Positions 1-6,573 are shown, counted from the first letter of the stretch. The stretch: 8,741 nt of DNA from Chloroflexi bacterium RBG_13_46_14 (GCA_001796415.1 MGML01000006.1:1-8741); one strand, 5' to 3'. Notes: generated by a model not told the origin, from the letters alone. Made by a program: numbers and translations.

Positions 1-2
1 AA

Positions 3-197
3 ACAACAAAACCTGCATTACCACCGATAACCAAAAACGACAGGAAACAAATAATGAACCACCTGGCTGAATTCATGGCAAAAACATGGACCGAGTATAA
101 TACGGTAACCCTGGAAGATAAAGAATTCATCATGGACAATATTGATTCACTCTCCGATAACAATCGAGAAGAAGACAGGCAAACCTTTACCTGGTAA
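3..197 (+). CDS. C-terminal end of an unidentified protein (partial, enters from the left)
   Basis: This frame is open from the first bases of the window to a TAA at 195-197, about 64 codons. The other two + frames hit stops at once. The translated tail is hydrophilic and ends in Thr-Phe-Thr-Trp. It contains NHLAEFMAKTWTEYNTVTLE and a run of acidic and Asn residues, with no motif I recognise and no membrane segment. An internal ATG at 54 has an AGGA about eight bases upstream, so a 47-codon small protein is possible. The simpler reading is the end of a longer gene cut by the window edge. A strong hairpin terminator begins 23 bases after the stop, which fits the end of a real transcription unit. 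I cannot assign a function. Confidence 0.5.
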   Translation, partial: TTKPALPPITKNDRKQIMNHLAEFMAKTWTEYNTVTLEDKEFIMDNIDSLSDNNREEDRQTFTW

Positions 198-219
198 GTA
201 TACACACCCGATAAAACAC

Positions 220-253
220 AAGAAGCCAGGCGGTTATCCGCCTGGCTTCTTTT
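220..253. terminator. Perfect 14-bp hairpin, probable bidirectional terminator between convergent genes
   Basis: AAGAAGCCAGGCGG (220-233), a four-base TTAT loop (234-237) and CCGCCTGGCTTCTT (238-251) form an uninterrupted GC-rich stem. On the + strand the stem runs into T-rich sequence (TTCTTTTAA). On the minus strand it is followed by GTGTTTTAT. It lies between the stop of the left-hand + gene (197) and the stop of the minus-strand lipoprotein gene (278), so one hairpin can end both transcripts. The U-tracts are short on both sides. This is read directly from the sequence, and the bidirectional role is inferred. Confidence 0.9.
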
Positions 254-277
254 AATGCATTCTGAAGGATGCTATTT

Positions 278-2014
278 CTAGTAACCCATACCTGACTTCA
301 TCTCAGTATCTATCCAGGTATACTGAATATACTCATCAAGGTTTGAATATCCTCCGCCACCAGTTGCTCCGTAGAAGTTCTGGAACCAGGGCCACCAAAT
401 CGTGAAAACATGGGGAGATGGAAGGTATATCGGTACCGCCTGCTCAAGCTCGAATGGTCCGATTTCTTTAAGGGTCTTAGCGACCAGAGCGTCATCCTTA
501 CCGAGGGCTGCTGAGACTATCTTCACCGCTTCTTCGGTTCTCGGATGTTCAAACCGGCTGTAATTCCACACGCTGCCCTTGGTCATGCACATCATTCTAA
601 AGGCATTCCCGACATAGTCGTTAGACCATATCATAGATTCATAGGTACCGGCCTGGCGTACGTTCCAGTAAAGGCCTTCTTCCAGATTGGCGAGTTCCAT
701 ATCGATACCGACAGCCAGCAGATATTCCCTGATAATCGAGAGGAAGTCAGATGAAGCTGCGGAAGCATCCACTTTACACTTGAAACCATCAGGGTATCCC
801 GCTTCTATCATAAGTTCCTTGGCTCTATCAGGATTATAACCGAACATATCCTGTACTATCTGTGACTGTTCTTCCAACGGAGTGTAGATCGGGCTGAACA
901 CCGGCAGGTCGGCATACGGCCAGCCGAGTATATCAGCATTGCCGTTGTAGTAGTCATCCAGTATTTCCTGCTGATTGACGGCCATATTCATTGCCTGTCG
1001 AACCTTAATATCGTCAAAGGGCAGACCTTTATCGAGTCTCGGCCAGATTAGAGTAATACTGGCTGAAGGAGTTGCATTCACCTGCATTTCGGGGTTCTGC
1101 GCCAGCATTTGATCTTTATCTTCCCAGGTGATGCCGAAACTCATCATGTCGACCTGGCCTGTCCTGAATGCGGCTTTTTGAGTGGACGCGTCTGCAATGA
1201 TAAGTTCCTTAATACCATCCATATAAGGCAGTTGATTCTCAGGATGCAGTGGGTCCTTCTGCCAGTAGTTTGGGTTTCTTTCATACTCTATAGAACTCGC
1301 CGCGGTGTAGTCCTTGAACATGTAACCACCCGTGCCGATAAAGTTTTTAGGATCATTGCTGTCGCCGTACATCTCAACAACGTCGGGACAGAGATTCCAG
1401 ACAAAATCACCGATAACTGTAGCCATAAGGCCCTGCCATTCCACCGGAACTTTCACTTCAACGGTATATTTATCAAGAGCCTCGGCTGATTTGGGACCTT
1501 TGCCCAAAGCGACGTATGAGTTATACAAATAGGCATTTGTCTCCGTGAAGTGCCTCATGATATTCCAGGCGATATCTTCGGCAACCAGTTCTCTGCCATT
1601 AGCCGGAGCTTTATTCCAGTAATGAATACCGGGACGGATGTGATACACCAGTGTTTCATCATCCGGCATTTCCCAGCTTTCTGCCAATTTACCTGTTAAC
1701 TGTTCGATAAATCCGCCGAAGCCGCCCGTCCAGTCGTTCTTATTAGTGCCGGCCGGACCTCTTTTCCAGTCTCCACCCAACATTTCCTCACCCATCATCA
1801 TCTGGGTGAACATATCGCGCGAAATTGCGTAATCCCAGCCTATAGGATCCGTACCGCGAATCCTGGTGAATGTACCACCGTACTTCGGCGTTGTCGGTGA
1901 AGCATATCCTTCTTCCTCCTCCTCTTCTTCTTCCTCTCCACCGCCACAGGATGCTATTACCAGAGACAGCACCATCAGGCAGCTTACGAGTAACCATAGC
2001 GTTTTTCTGACCAT
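278..2014 (-). CDS. ABC transporter solute-binding lipoprotein, family 5 (peptide/nickel/opine type)
   Basis: This 578-residue protein is the extracytoplasmic binding component of an ABC importer of the DppA/OppA (SBP_bac_5) type, which captures oligopeptides or similar solutes. Residues 1-22 are a lipoprotein signal peptide: basic MVRK, a hydrophobic core, and lipobox Ile-Ala-Ser before lipidated Cys23. Gly24-26 and a run of nine Glu (27-35) form a flexible acidic linker. The mature fold opens with PKYGGTFTRI. Family hallmarks are LAESWEMPDDETLVYHIRPG (about 110-129) and the following ELVAEDIAWN (142-151). The length is normal for the family. The start is fixed by AGGAGGT (complement of 2021-2027) six bases upstream. 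No permease or ATPase gene lies beside it, so it is an orphan within this window. The ligand cannot be told from sequence. A promoter at 2169-2197 and a possible attenuator at 2079-2117 lie in front. Confidence 0.93.
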   Translation of the reverse strand: MVRKTLWLLVSCLMVLSLVIASCGGGEEEEEEEEEGYASPTTPKYGGTFTRIRGTDPIGWDYAISRDMFTQMMMGEEMLGGDWKRGPAGTNKNDWTGGFGGFIEQLTGKLAESWEMPDDETLVYHIRPGIHYWNKAPANGRELVAEDIAWNIMRHFTETNAYLYNSYVALGKGPKSAEALDKYTVEVKVPVEWQGLMATVIGDFVWNLCPDVVEMYGDSNDPKNFIGTGGYMFKDYTAASSIEYERNPNYWQKDPLHPENQLPYMDGIKELIIADASTQKAAFRTGQVDMMSFGITWEDKDQMLAQNPEMQVNATPSASITLIWPRLDKGLPFDDIKVRQAMNMAVNQQEILDDYYNGNADILGWPYADLPVFSPIYTPLEEQSQIVQDMFGYNPDRAKELMIEAGYPDGFKCKVDASAASSDFLSIIREYLLAVGIDMELANLEEGLYWNVRQAGTYESMIWSNDYVGNAFRMMCMTKGSVWNYSRFEHPRTEEAVKIVSAALGKDDALVAKTLKEIGPFELEQAVPIYLPSPHVFTIWWPWFQNFYGATGGGGYSNLDEYIQYTWIDTEMKSGMGY

Positions 2015-2020
2015 TCACTT

Positions 2021-2027
2021 ACCTCCT
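2021..2027 (-). promoter_or_regulatory. Ribosome binding site of the solute-binding lipoprotein gene
   Basis: The + strand ACCTCCT reads AGGAGGT on the minus strand, a near-complete Shine-Dalgarno sequence six bases before the ATG at 2014. It settles the start codon, which also gives a proper signal peptide. Confidence 0.9.
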
Positions 2028-2078
2028 CATTCCATTATTTGTTAATATATGGTCCTGGATTTACTGATTCTCGAAATG

Positions 2079-2117
2079 AAAAAAGCTACAACGAATAAAG
2101 TTGCAGCTCTCAACTTT
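2079..2117 (-). promoter_or_regulatory. Candidate transcription attenuator in the lipoprotein leader (terminator plus competing stem)
   Basis: Read on the minus strand, AGCTGCAAC (2108-2100), a seven-base loop and GTTGTAGCT (2092-2084) form a nine-pair stem with one G-U. It runs into five more T (2083-2079), the form of an intrinsic terminator. Just before it, AAAGTTG (2117-2111) can pair perfectly with CAACTTT (2103-2097). That second stem uses bases of the first one's 5' arm, so the two are mutually exclusive. Both lie in the roughly 150-base leader between the predicted start site (about 2162) and the ATG. This is the arrangement of terminator/antiterminator control. I recognise no known riboswitch or T-box consensus, so the signal is unknown. 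The terminator stem is only moderately GC-rich, and the element could instead be weakly active or constitutive. Confidence 0.45.
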
Positions 2118-2129
2118 CGTCACCCATTC

Positions 2130-2181
2130 AATAGGTGTATTTTGGAATCATAAGGAATATTACCGACTATAATAGGTGTAT
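2130..2181. repeat. 11-bp direct repeat AATAGGTGTAT, start to start 41 bp
   Basis: AATAGGTGTAT occurs exactly at 2130-2140 and 2171-2181. The right copy overlaps the -10 element of the minus-strand promoter and is part of an inverted repeat AATAG-GTGTAT-CTATT (2171-2186). The left copy lies in the transcribed leader. The 41-bp offset is close to four turns of the helix. The placement fits a repressor operator pair acting on the lipoprotein gene, but that is inference. Confidence 0.5.
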
Positions 2182-2197
2182 CTATTCAACTTGTCAA
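2169..2197 (-). promoter_or_regulatory. Sigma-70-type promoter of the solute-binding lipoprotein gene
   Basis: On the minus strand TTGACA (2197-2192), a 17-base spacer and TATTAT (2174-2169) form a near-consensus housekeeping promoter. Transcription should start near 2162, leaving a leader of about 150 bases before the ATG at 2014. The -10 overlaps one copy of an 11-bp repeat. A 16-bp tandem duplication ends two bases upstream of the -35. Confidence 0.75.
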
Positions 2198-2199
2198 TA

Positions 2200-2231
2200 G
2201 ATTTTCACAAAGTCTGATTTTCACAAAGTCT
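2200..2231. repeat. Perfect 16-bp tandem duplication GATTTTCACAAAGTCT x2
   Basis: Two identical, directly abutting 16-mers occupy 2200-2215 and 2216-2231. They sit immediately upstream of the -35 of the minus-strand promoter, where activators commonly bind. The 16-bp period is about one and a half helical turns, so two bound proteins would face different sides of the DNA. A simple slippage duplication without function is the alternative. Confidence 0.85.
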
Positions 2232-2312
2232 TAATACCTTGTATAAAATTGTATCGAATATTAACAACAATAGTGTTGCTTTCATATTGAGAATAATTAA
2301 CAAACTTAACTA

Positions 2313-2342
2313 TTGACAGGCAGAAACGGCATATTCTATAAT
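2313..2342 (+). promoter_or_regulatory. Sigma-70-type promoter of the padR-type gene and ABC exporter operon
   Basis: TTGACA (2313-2318), an 18-base spacer and TATAAT (2337-2342) match the housekeeping consensus exactly in both hexamers. The predicted start is about 2349, giving a leader of about 62 bases. The next genes follow with gaps of 40 bp and 1 bp, so this promoter probably drives the regulator and both exporter subunits. A consensus promoter this strong implies that a repressor holds it down. Confidence 0.8.
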
Positions 2343-2347
2343 TATAA

Positions 2348-2371
2348 CGATATATCGCTTCATACATTGTA
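2348..2371. promoter_or_regulatory. Candidate PadR operator: two small palindromes at the transcription start
   Basis: CGATATATCG (2348-2357) is a perfect 10-bp palindrome at the predicted start site. TACATTGTA (2363-2371) is a palindrome around one central base. PadR proteins bind AT-rich dyads, often containing TACA/TGTA-like arms, over or just after their own promoters. The position suits autorepression of the regulator and the exporter genes. Short AT-rich palindromes also arise by chance, so this is tentative. Confidence 0.35.
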
Positions 2372-2410
2372 AAGAGGTAGAAAATAAACGACAAGCATCA
2401 TAAGGACAAG

Positions 2411-2890
2411 ATGAAACATCCCCCTTTCAGACCGCACCACAGAAGGCCTTTTCAAAGAGGAGACTTCAAATACATAATTCTCCAGCACCTGAAAGAGAAA
2501 CCGAGTTACGGATATGAAATAATCCGTGCTTTAGAAGAGCGTTTTCACAGTTTCTACGTCCCAAGTCCGGGTTCTGTATACCCTACTCTCCAGATGCTTG
2601 AAGAAATGAGCCAGATATCCTCGCAAGAACAGGATGGGAAAAAAGTTTACACGATTACAAAAGAAGGTCTCGATTTCCTAGAGAAGGAAAAAGAATCTGA
2701 AGAAAGAATAAACGCCCAGATGAAACGGTGGTGGAATCCTGAGAACTCTGGTGATATAATAGACACGATGCGCGAGTTTGACCGACTCGCTGGCTTGTTT
2801 AGAGACAAGGTTCGTAATGCAGATGCCGATAAACTCAGCCGCATGCGTATAATTATGTCTCAAGCTTATGAAGAAATTTCAAAAGACTAG
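2411..2890 (+). CDS. PadR-family transcriptional regulator
   Basis: This 159-residue cytoplasmic repressor is probably the local regulator of the ABC exporter. Residues 18-90 are the PadR winged helix. GDFKYIILQHL starts helix 1 (17-27), YGYEIIRALEERF is at 33-45, SPGSVYPTLQMLEE (52-65) is the recognition helix, and DGKKVYTITKEG (75-86) is the wing. The C-terminal part (about 90-159) is helical and charged and should form the dimer arm. The N-terminus MKHPPFRPHHRRPFQRG is basic and His-rich and precedes the fold. ATG 2411 has AAGGA (2402-2406) four bases upstream, a rather short spacing, but no better start exists. Known relatives such as LmrR bind the drugs exported by the neighbouring pump and release the operator. 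The same logic is likely here, with an unknown inducer. Confidence 0.93.
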   Translation: MKHPPFRPHHRRPFQRGDFKYIILQHLKEKPSYGYEIIRALEERFHSFYVPSPGSVYPTLQMLEEMSQISSQEQDGKKVYTITKEGLDFLEKEKESEERINAQMKRWWNPENSGDIIDTMREFDRLAGLFRDKVRNADADKLSRMRIIMSQAYEEISKD

Positions 2891-2930
2891 CCGCATCCTG
2901 TCATGATATGTAACGCTTGATAAAAAAGTT

Positions 2931-4709
2931 ATGAAAACAATACTGAGATTGTTTATTTTTGTCCGGAATCGCATGGGATGGTTGACGCTTGCGTTAAGTG
3001 CTCTATTCTTCGGCATTATCCTGAGCATGGTTATCCCCCGGATGCTTGGTAACGGAATCGATACGGCACTCCGTGTTACTGACAGCAGTTTCTTATGGTG
3101 GTCGATGGACCGGGAAACTGCGATGTGGCTGGTAGCCGGGACGATCATTGTCGCCAGCGCCTTGAGAGGAGTGGCAGGATATATCCAGAGTTATCTGCAG
3201 GAAGTAGTTTCGCAGAAAGTATCTTATGATGTAAGAAACGCCATCTACGACCGTCTGCAAAGACTGAGTTTTGCCTATTACGATAAGGCCCAGACCGGCC
3301 AGCTTATGTCGAGGGCTACCGTCGACGTCGAAGCCGTCCGCATGTTCTTTGGGATGGGGCTGATCGGCCTGATTAACATGGTTATCATGGTGACCGCCAT
3401 CAGTATAGTCCTGCTGTTAATGGACTGGAAGCTGGCATTATTCACCATGGCCTTCTTACCGCCAATCGGCTTTCTGGCATACCGTTTCAGCAGCCGAATC
3501 CGCCCGATGTGGATGAGAACTCAGGAACTGATGGCTGAACTCGGTGTCGTTCTTCAGGAAAGCCTTATTGGAGTTAGAATCGTTAAGGCTTTCAACCGCC
3601 AGAAAGAAGAAAACAGGAAATTCTCCGATCAGGCAACCAGTCTGTACGAACAGCAGATCGGAATAGCAAAACAAATGTCTGTTAATATGCCGATGATGAT
3701 GCTGGTAATGGGACTGCCGACGATACTTATACTGTGGTATGGCGGTGCGCAGGTTGTCGAAGGGAATATGACAATAGGTGATCTCACCCAGTTTATTCTC
3801 TACGTTAATATGATGGTGATGCCGGTCCGGCAGGCCGGAATGATGGTAAATATGATTACCCGTACTGTTTCAGCAGGACAGCGTATCCTTGAGATTCTCG
3901 ATACTGAATCAGCAGTCAAGGAAAAACCGGACGCAAAAGAACTAGGGAAAGGCGAGGGATCGGTAACGTTCGAAAACGTCAGTTTCAGCTATGATTCCGT
4001 TGCCCCGACGTTGAAAAATGTCAGTTTCCATGCCGAACCAGGTCAGCTTGTTGCGCTTCTCGGTGGTTCGGGAAGCGGTAAAAGTACTATAGCCAACCTG
4101 ATTTCTAGATTTTACGATGTAACCGGTGGCTCGATCGCGGTGGACGGGATAGACATACGGGACGTGACTATATCATCACTCCGGCACAACGTAGGAATAT
4201 CACAGCAGGACATTTTCCTTTTTTCAGGGACGATCCGGGACAATATCGCTTATGGCGCGGTGAATGCGACAATGGAACAGATAGAAGCAGTTTCCAAGGC
4301 AGCTCATCTGCACGATTTCATTCTGACCATTCCCGATGGTTACGATACCTGGGTTGGCGAACGAGGGCTTACTCTTTCAGGCGGTGAAAAACAGCGACTG
4401 GCTATAGCCAGAACCCTGCTGATTAATCCCAGCATCCTGATCCTGGATGACTCGATGTCCAGCGTCGATGCAGAAACCGAAAAACTGATACGCCAGGCAC
4501 TGGACAAGCTTATTATCGGACGGACAACATTCATCATCACTCACCGTCTGCCGATTATTAAAAATGCCGACCTTATCCTGATGCTTGAAAAGGGTGAGGT
4601 AGTTGAAAAGGGCAACCATAACGAACTCATGGCTAGAGAAGGTCTTTATTACCAGATATACCAGTCACAGTTGATGTCACAGGAAGAAAATCATACGGAG
4701 GAACAGTAG
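2931..4709 (+). CDS. ABC exporter half-transporter, subunit A (degenerate ATPase site)
   Basis: This 592-residue fusion has a six-helix type I exporter membrane domain (about 1-320, helices near 16-40, 64-86, 140-185 and 250-305) followed by an ATPase domain. The ATPase motifs are A-loop Tyr354, Walker A GGSGSGKST (378-386), Q-loop Gln426, signature LSGGEKQ (482-488), Walker B ILILD (502-506) and H-loop His538. The residue after the Walker B Asp is Asp507, not the catalytic Glu, and the D-loop reads SSVD. This is the standard mark of the degenerate partner in heterodimeric exporters such as TM287/288 and LmrCD. The gene starts 40 bp after the PadR gene and ends one base before subunit B. No clear Shine-Dalgarno precedes ATG 2931, and an in-frame stop just upstream excludes a longer form. 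A start at Met15 is possible but would shorten the elbow helix. The substrate, a lipid or drug-like compound, cannot be inferred. Confidence 0.95.
   Translation: MKTILRLFIFVRNRMGWLTLALSALFFGIILSMVIPRMLGNGIDTALRVTDSSFLWWSMDRETAMWLVAGTIIVASALRGVAGYIQSYLQEVVSQKVSYDVRNAIYDRLQRLSFAYYDKAQTGQLMSRATVDVEAVRMFFGMGLIGLINMVIMVTAISIVLLLMDWKLALFTMAFLPPIGFLAYRFSSRIRPMWMRTQELMAELGVVLQESLIGVRIVKAFNRQKEENRKFSDQATSLYEQQIGIAKQMSVNMPMMMLVMGLPTILILWYGGAQVVEGNMTIGDLTQFILYVNMMVMPVRQAGMMVNMITRTVSAGQRILEILDTESAVKEKPDAKELGKGEGSVTFENVSFSYDSVAPTLKNVSFHAEPGQLVALLGGSGSGKSTIANLISRFYDVTGGSIAVDGIDIRDVTISSLRHNVGISQQDIFLFSGTIRDNIAYGAVNATMEQIEAVSKAAHLHDFILTIPDGYDTWVGERGLTLSGGEKQRLAIARTLLINPSILILDDSMSSVDAETEKLIRQALDKLIIGRTTFIITHRLPIIKNADLILMLEKGEVVEKGNHNELMAREGLYYQIYQSQLMSQEENHTEEQ
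4697..4701 (+). promoter_or_regulatory. Ribosome binding site of exporter subunit B, inside the end of subunit A
   Basis: GGAGG lies nine bases before ATG 4711 and within the last codons of subunit A. The stop of A (4707-4709) and the start of B are one base apart. Ribosomes finishing A are thus placed to start B, which suits a 1:1 heterodimer. Confidence 0.85.
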
Positions 4710-4710
4710 T

Positions 4711-6573
4711 ATGTTTCACGGCGGAGGAGGAGGTGGCGGCGGCCACTTCCACGGCGGTGGACCCCAGGGACGTCTGTACGGGGCCATGGATGCCGATGAT
4801 GACGAACAGGAAATATTAGGCAACATATACGACACCAGAATATACACCCGGATGTTCAAATATATCGGTCCTGTTAAAAGATGGATGGCAGCTGGCGCTG
4901 CCGGTATGCTAATACGCATGTTTGCCCAGCTCGCTACCCCGTACATCATAGCAATCGCTACCGATGATTTTATACAGACCGGCAAAGTCAGCGGCCTCGG
5001 GATTATAGCTATCATTTTACTTGCTGTGGCAGTATTGACTTGGGTAGGTGAGTTCATGGCGCATCGGTACCTGGCATACGCGGGGCAGTCCATTCTGTAC
5101 AGGATGAGAAACGAGATGTTCGACCATCTCCATGAACTGTCACTGGCTTTCTTCGACCACAACAAGGTCGGTAAGATAATGTCACGTGTCCAGAACGACA
5201 TCAACCAGCTACAGGAAGTACTGACCAACGGTATCCTTAACATGATCACGAGTCTTTTGACGCTGGTAGGAATAGCGATTGTAATGATGACGATGAACTG
5301 GAAACTCGCCCTGCTTACTCTCATCGTCGTACCTATATTGGTATTGATAGTATATATCTGGCAGAAATACGCCCGAAAAGCATTCATCAGGGTGAGACGG
5401 GCAATCGCTGAAGTTAACGACCAACTGCAGGAAACCATATCGGGAGTCAGGGCAGTCCAGAGTTTATCACGCGAGGCAGTAAATCTCAACCAGTTCGACA
5501 GCGTCAACAGAGAACACCTGGATGCCAATATCAGCGCCGCCAGACTTCAGGCCTTTATGATGCCTACCGTCCAGATTATGACAGCTATTGCCTATTCGCT
5601 GCTGATCGTCTACGGCGGGTACCAGGTCATGCAGGGGATAATGGGTGTCGGCGTTCTCCTTGGCTTTATCATGTACATCCAGCGCTTCTTCGAGCCAATC
5701 ATGCAGTTGACTTCGGAGTATACTATGCTCCAGAGAGCCATGGCCTCGGGACAGCGAATTTTCGAATTGCTGGATGTCGAACCTGAGATACAAGACGTTA
5801 AAGATGCGATAGATATGCCGGATATCAAGGGTCACATCATATTCGACCATATCCATTTCTCTTACGAGCCAGGAGTGGAGGTCCTCCATGATATCAACCT
5901 TGAAGTGAATCCAGGTGAAACGATCGCGATAATCGGACCAACCGGCGCGGGAAAGAGTAGTCTTATGAACCTGGTTTCACGACTTTACGAGATCGATGAA
6001 GGCCAGATCATCCTGGACGGATACGACATAGGTTCGGTTACTCAGCAGTCATTGAGAAGACAGGTAGGTATCGTTCCCCAGGAAGCCTTCCTTTTCTCCG
6101 GTACGATTGAAGACAATATCCGTTACGGACGCCTTAAAGCATCCCGCGAGGATGTCATCCAAGCTGCCCAGGCAGCCGGTGTGCACGAAGCTATATCACG
6201 AATGGACAAGGGTTACGATACACAGGTAGGTGAGAGAGGTGGTAACCTTAGTGCCGGTCAGCGCCAGCTTACCTGCCTTGCCCGAGCTATTCTGGCCGAT
6301 CCTCCCATATTGATAATGGATGAAGCTACTTCAAATGTAGACACCAACACTGAGCGAATAATGCAGGAAGCACTCCGTCGACTGGCTAAAGGCCGCACCT
6401 GTCTTATCATTGCACACAGGTTATCTACGGTTACCAGTGCTGATCGTATCCTGGCACTCCAGAGCGGTAGAATAGTGGAAATGGGTACGCACAAGGAACT
6501 CCTGGCTAAAAAAGGTCTGTACTACCATATGTTCGAAACCCTCAGTGCAATCGAACCTGATAGAGCCGGTTAA
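4711..6573 (+). CDS. ABC exporter half-transporter, subunit B (catalytic partner, Gly/His-rich N-terminus)
   Basis: This 620-residue partner of subunit A has a membrane domain (helices near 59-83, 94-118, 172-222 and 285-325) and then an ATPase domain. The ATPase motifs are A-loop Tyr385, Walker A GPTGAGKSS (409-417), Q-loop Gln457, signature LSAGQRQ (513-519), Walker B ILIMDE (533-538) and H-loop His569. Catalytic Glu538 is present, but the signature has Ala for the second-position Gly. In the head-to-tail dimer, B's Walker motifs meet A's normal LSGGE (competent site), while A's Asp507 faces B's LSAGQ (degenerate site). The protein begins MFHGGGGGGGGHFHGGG, an unusual Gly/His tail before the acidic DADDDEQE stretch (27-34). 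A glycine-rich start occurs in other exporters of this group. Metal binding is possible but unproven. No clear terminator follows. Confidence 0.95.
   Translation: MFHGGGGGGGGHFHGGGPQGRLYGAMDADDDEQEILGNIYDTRIYTRMFKYIGPVKRWMAAGAAGMLIRMFAQLATPYIIAIATDDFIQTGKVSGLGIIAIILLAVAVLTWVGEFMAHRYLAYAGQSILYRMRNEMFDHLHELSLAFFDHNKVGKIMSRVQNDINQLQEVLTNGILNMITSLLTLVGIAIVMMTMNWKLALLTLIVVPILVLIVYIWQKYARKAFIRVRRAIAEVNDQLQETISGVRAVQSLSREAVNLNQFDSVNREHLDANISAARLQAFMMPTVQIMTAIAYSLLIVYGGYQVMQGIMGVGVLLGFIMYIQRFFEPIMQLTSEYTMLQRAMASGQRIFELLDVEPEIQDVKDAIDMPDIKGHIIFDHIHFSYEPGVEVLHDINLEVNPGETIAIIGPTGAGKSSLMNLVSRLYEIDEGQIILDGYDIGSVTQQSLRRQVGIVPQEAFLFSGTIEDNIRYGRLKASREDVIQAAQAAGVHEAISRMDKGYDTQVGERGGNLSAGQRQLTCLARAILADPPILIMDEATSNVDTNTERIMQEALRRLAKGRTCLIIAHRLSTVTSADRILALQSGRIVEMGTHKELLAKKGLYYHMFETLSAIEPDRAG

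Larger units (their letters stand above)
2015..2410. other. AT-rich divergent intergenic region with two promoters and several repeats
   Basis: This 396-bp gap separates the lipoprotein gene (minus) from the padR-type gene (plus). I see no protein-coding gene in it. From left to right it holds the lipoprotein ribosome binding site, a terminator-like hairpin with a competing stem (2079-2117), and two copies of an 11-mer (2130-2140, 2171-2181). The minus-strand promoter (2169-2197), a 16-bp tandem duplication (2200-2231) and a small inverted repeat CAACA-ATAG-TGTTG (2265-2278) follow. Two copies of ATTAACAA lie at 2260-2267 and 2296-2303. The plus-strand promoter (2313-2342) and two short palindromes near its start site (2348-2357, 2363-2371) complete it. 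The density of repeats suggests more than one DNA-binding regulator acts here. Confidence 0.8.

Noticed and set aside
1109..1489. Open frame of 126 codons on the + strand inside the lipoprotein gene
   Set aside because: It lies wholly antisense to a clear family 5 binding protein, has no domain-like pattern and no ribosome site.
2128..2151. Seven-codon leader peptide (minus strand, MIPKYTY) before the putative attenuator
   Set aside because: It has no Shine-Dalgarno, no run of one regulatory amino acid codon, and starts only about 10 bases after the predicted transcription start. It is too weak to annotate.
2079..2162. A known riboswitch or T-box in the lipoprotein leader
   Set aside because: I looked for T-box, fluoride, GEMM and preQ1-like consensus patterns and saw none. 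The leader is also short for a T-box.
4722..4740. Shine-Dalgarno-like GGAGGAGGAGG repeat as an internal start signal
   Set aside because: It encodes the Gly run of subunit B. The nearest downstream in-frame ATG is too far away, and the upstream GGAGG at 4697 serves the real start.
4716..5528. Long open frame of 270 codons on the minus strand inside exporter subunit B
   Set aside because: It mirrors the strongly supported exporter gene. Its poly-Pro end is the antisense of the Gly-rich tail, there is no ribosome site, and the product resembles no family.
5467..5889. Minus-strand frame of 140 codons within exporter subunit B
   Set aside because: It is His/Asp-rich nonsense antisense to the membrane and linker region of the exporter, without initiation signals.
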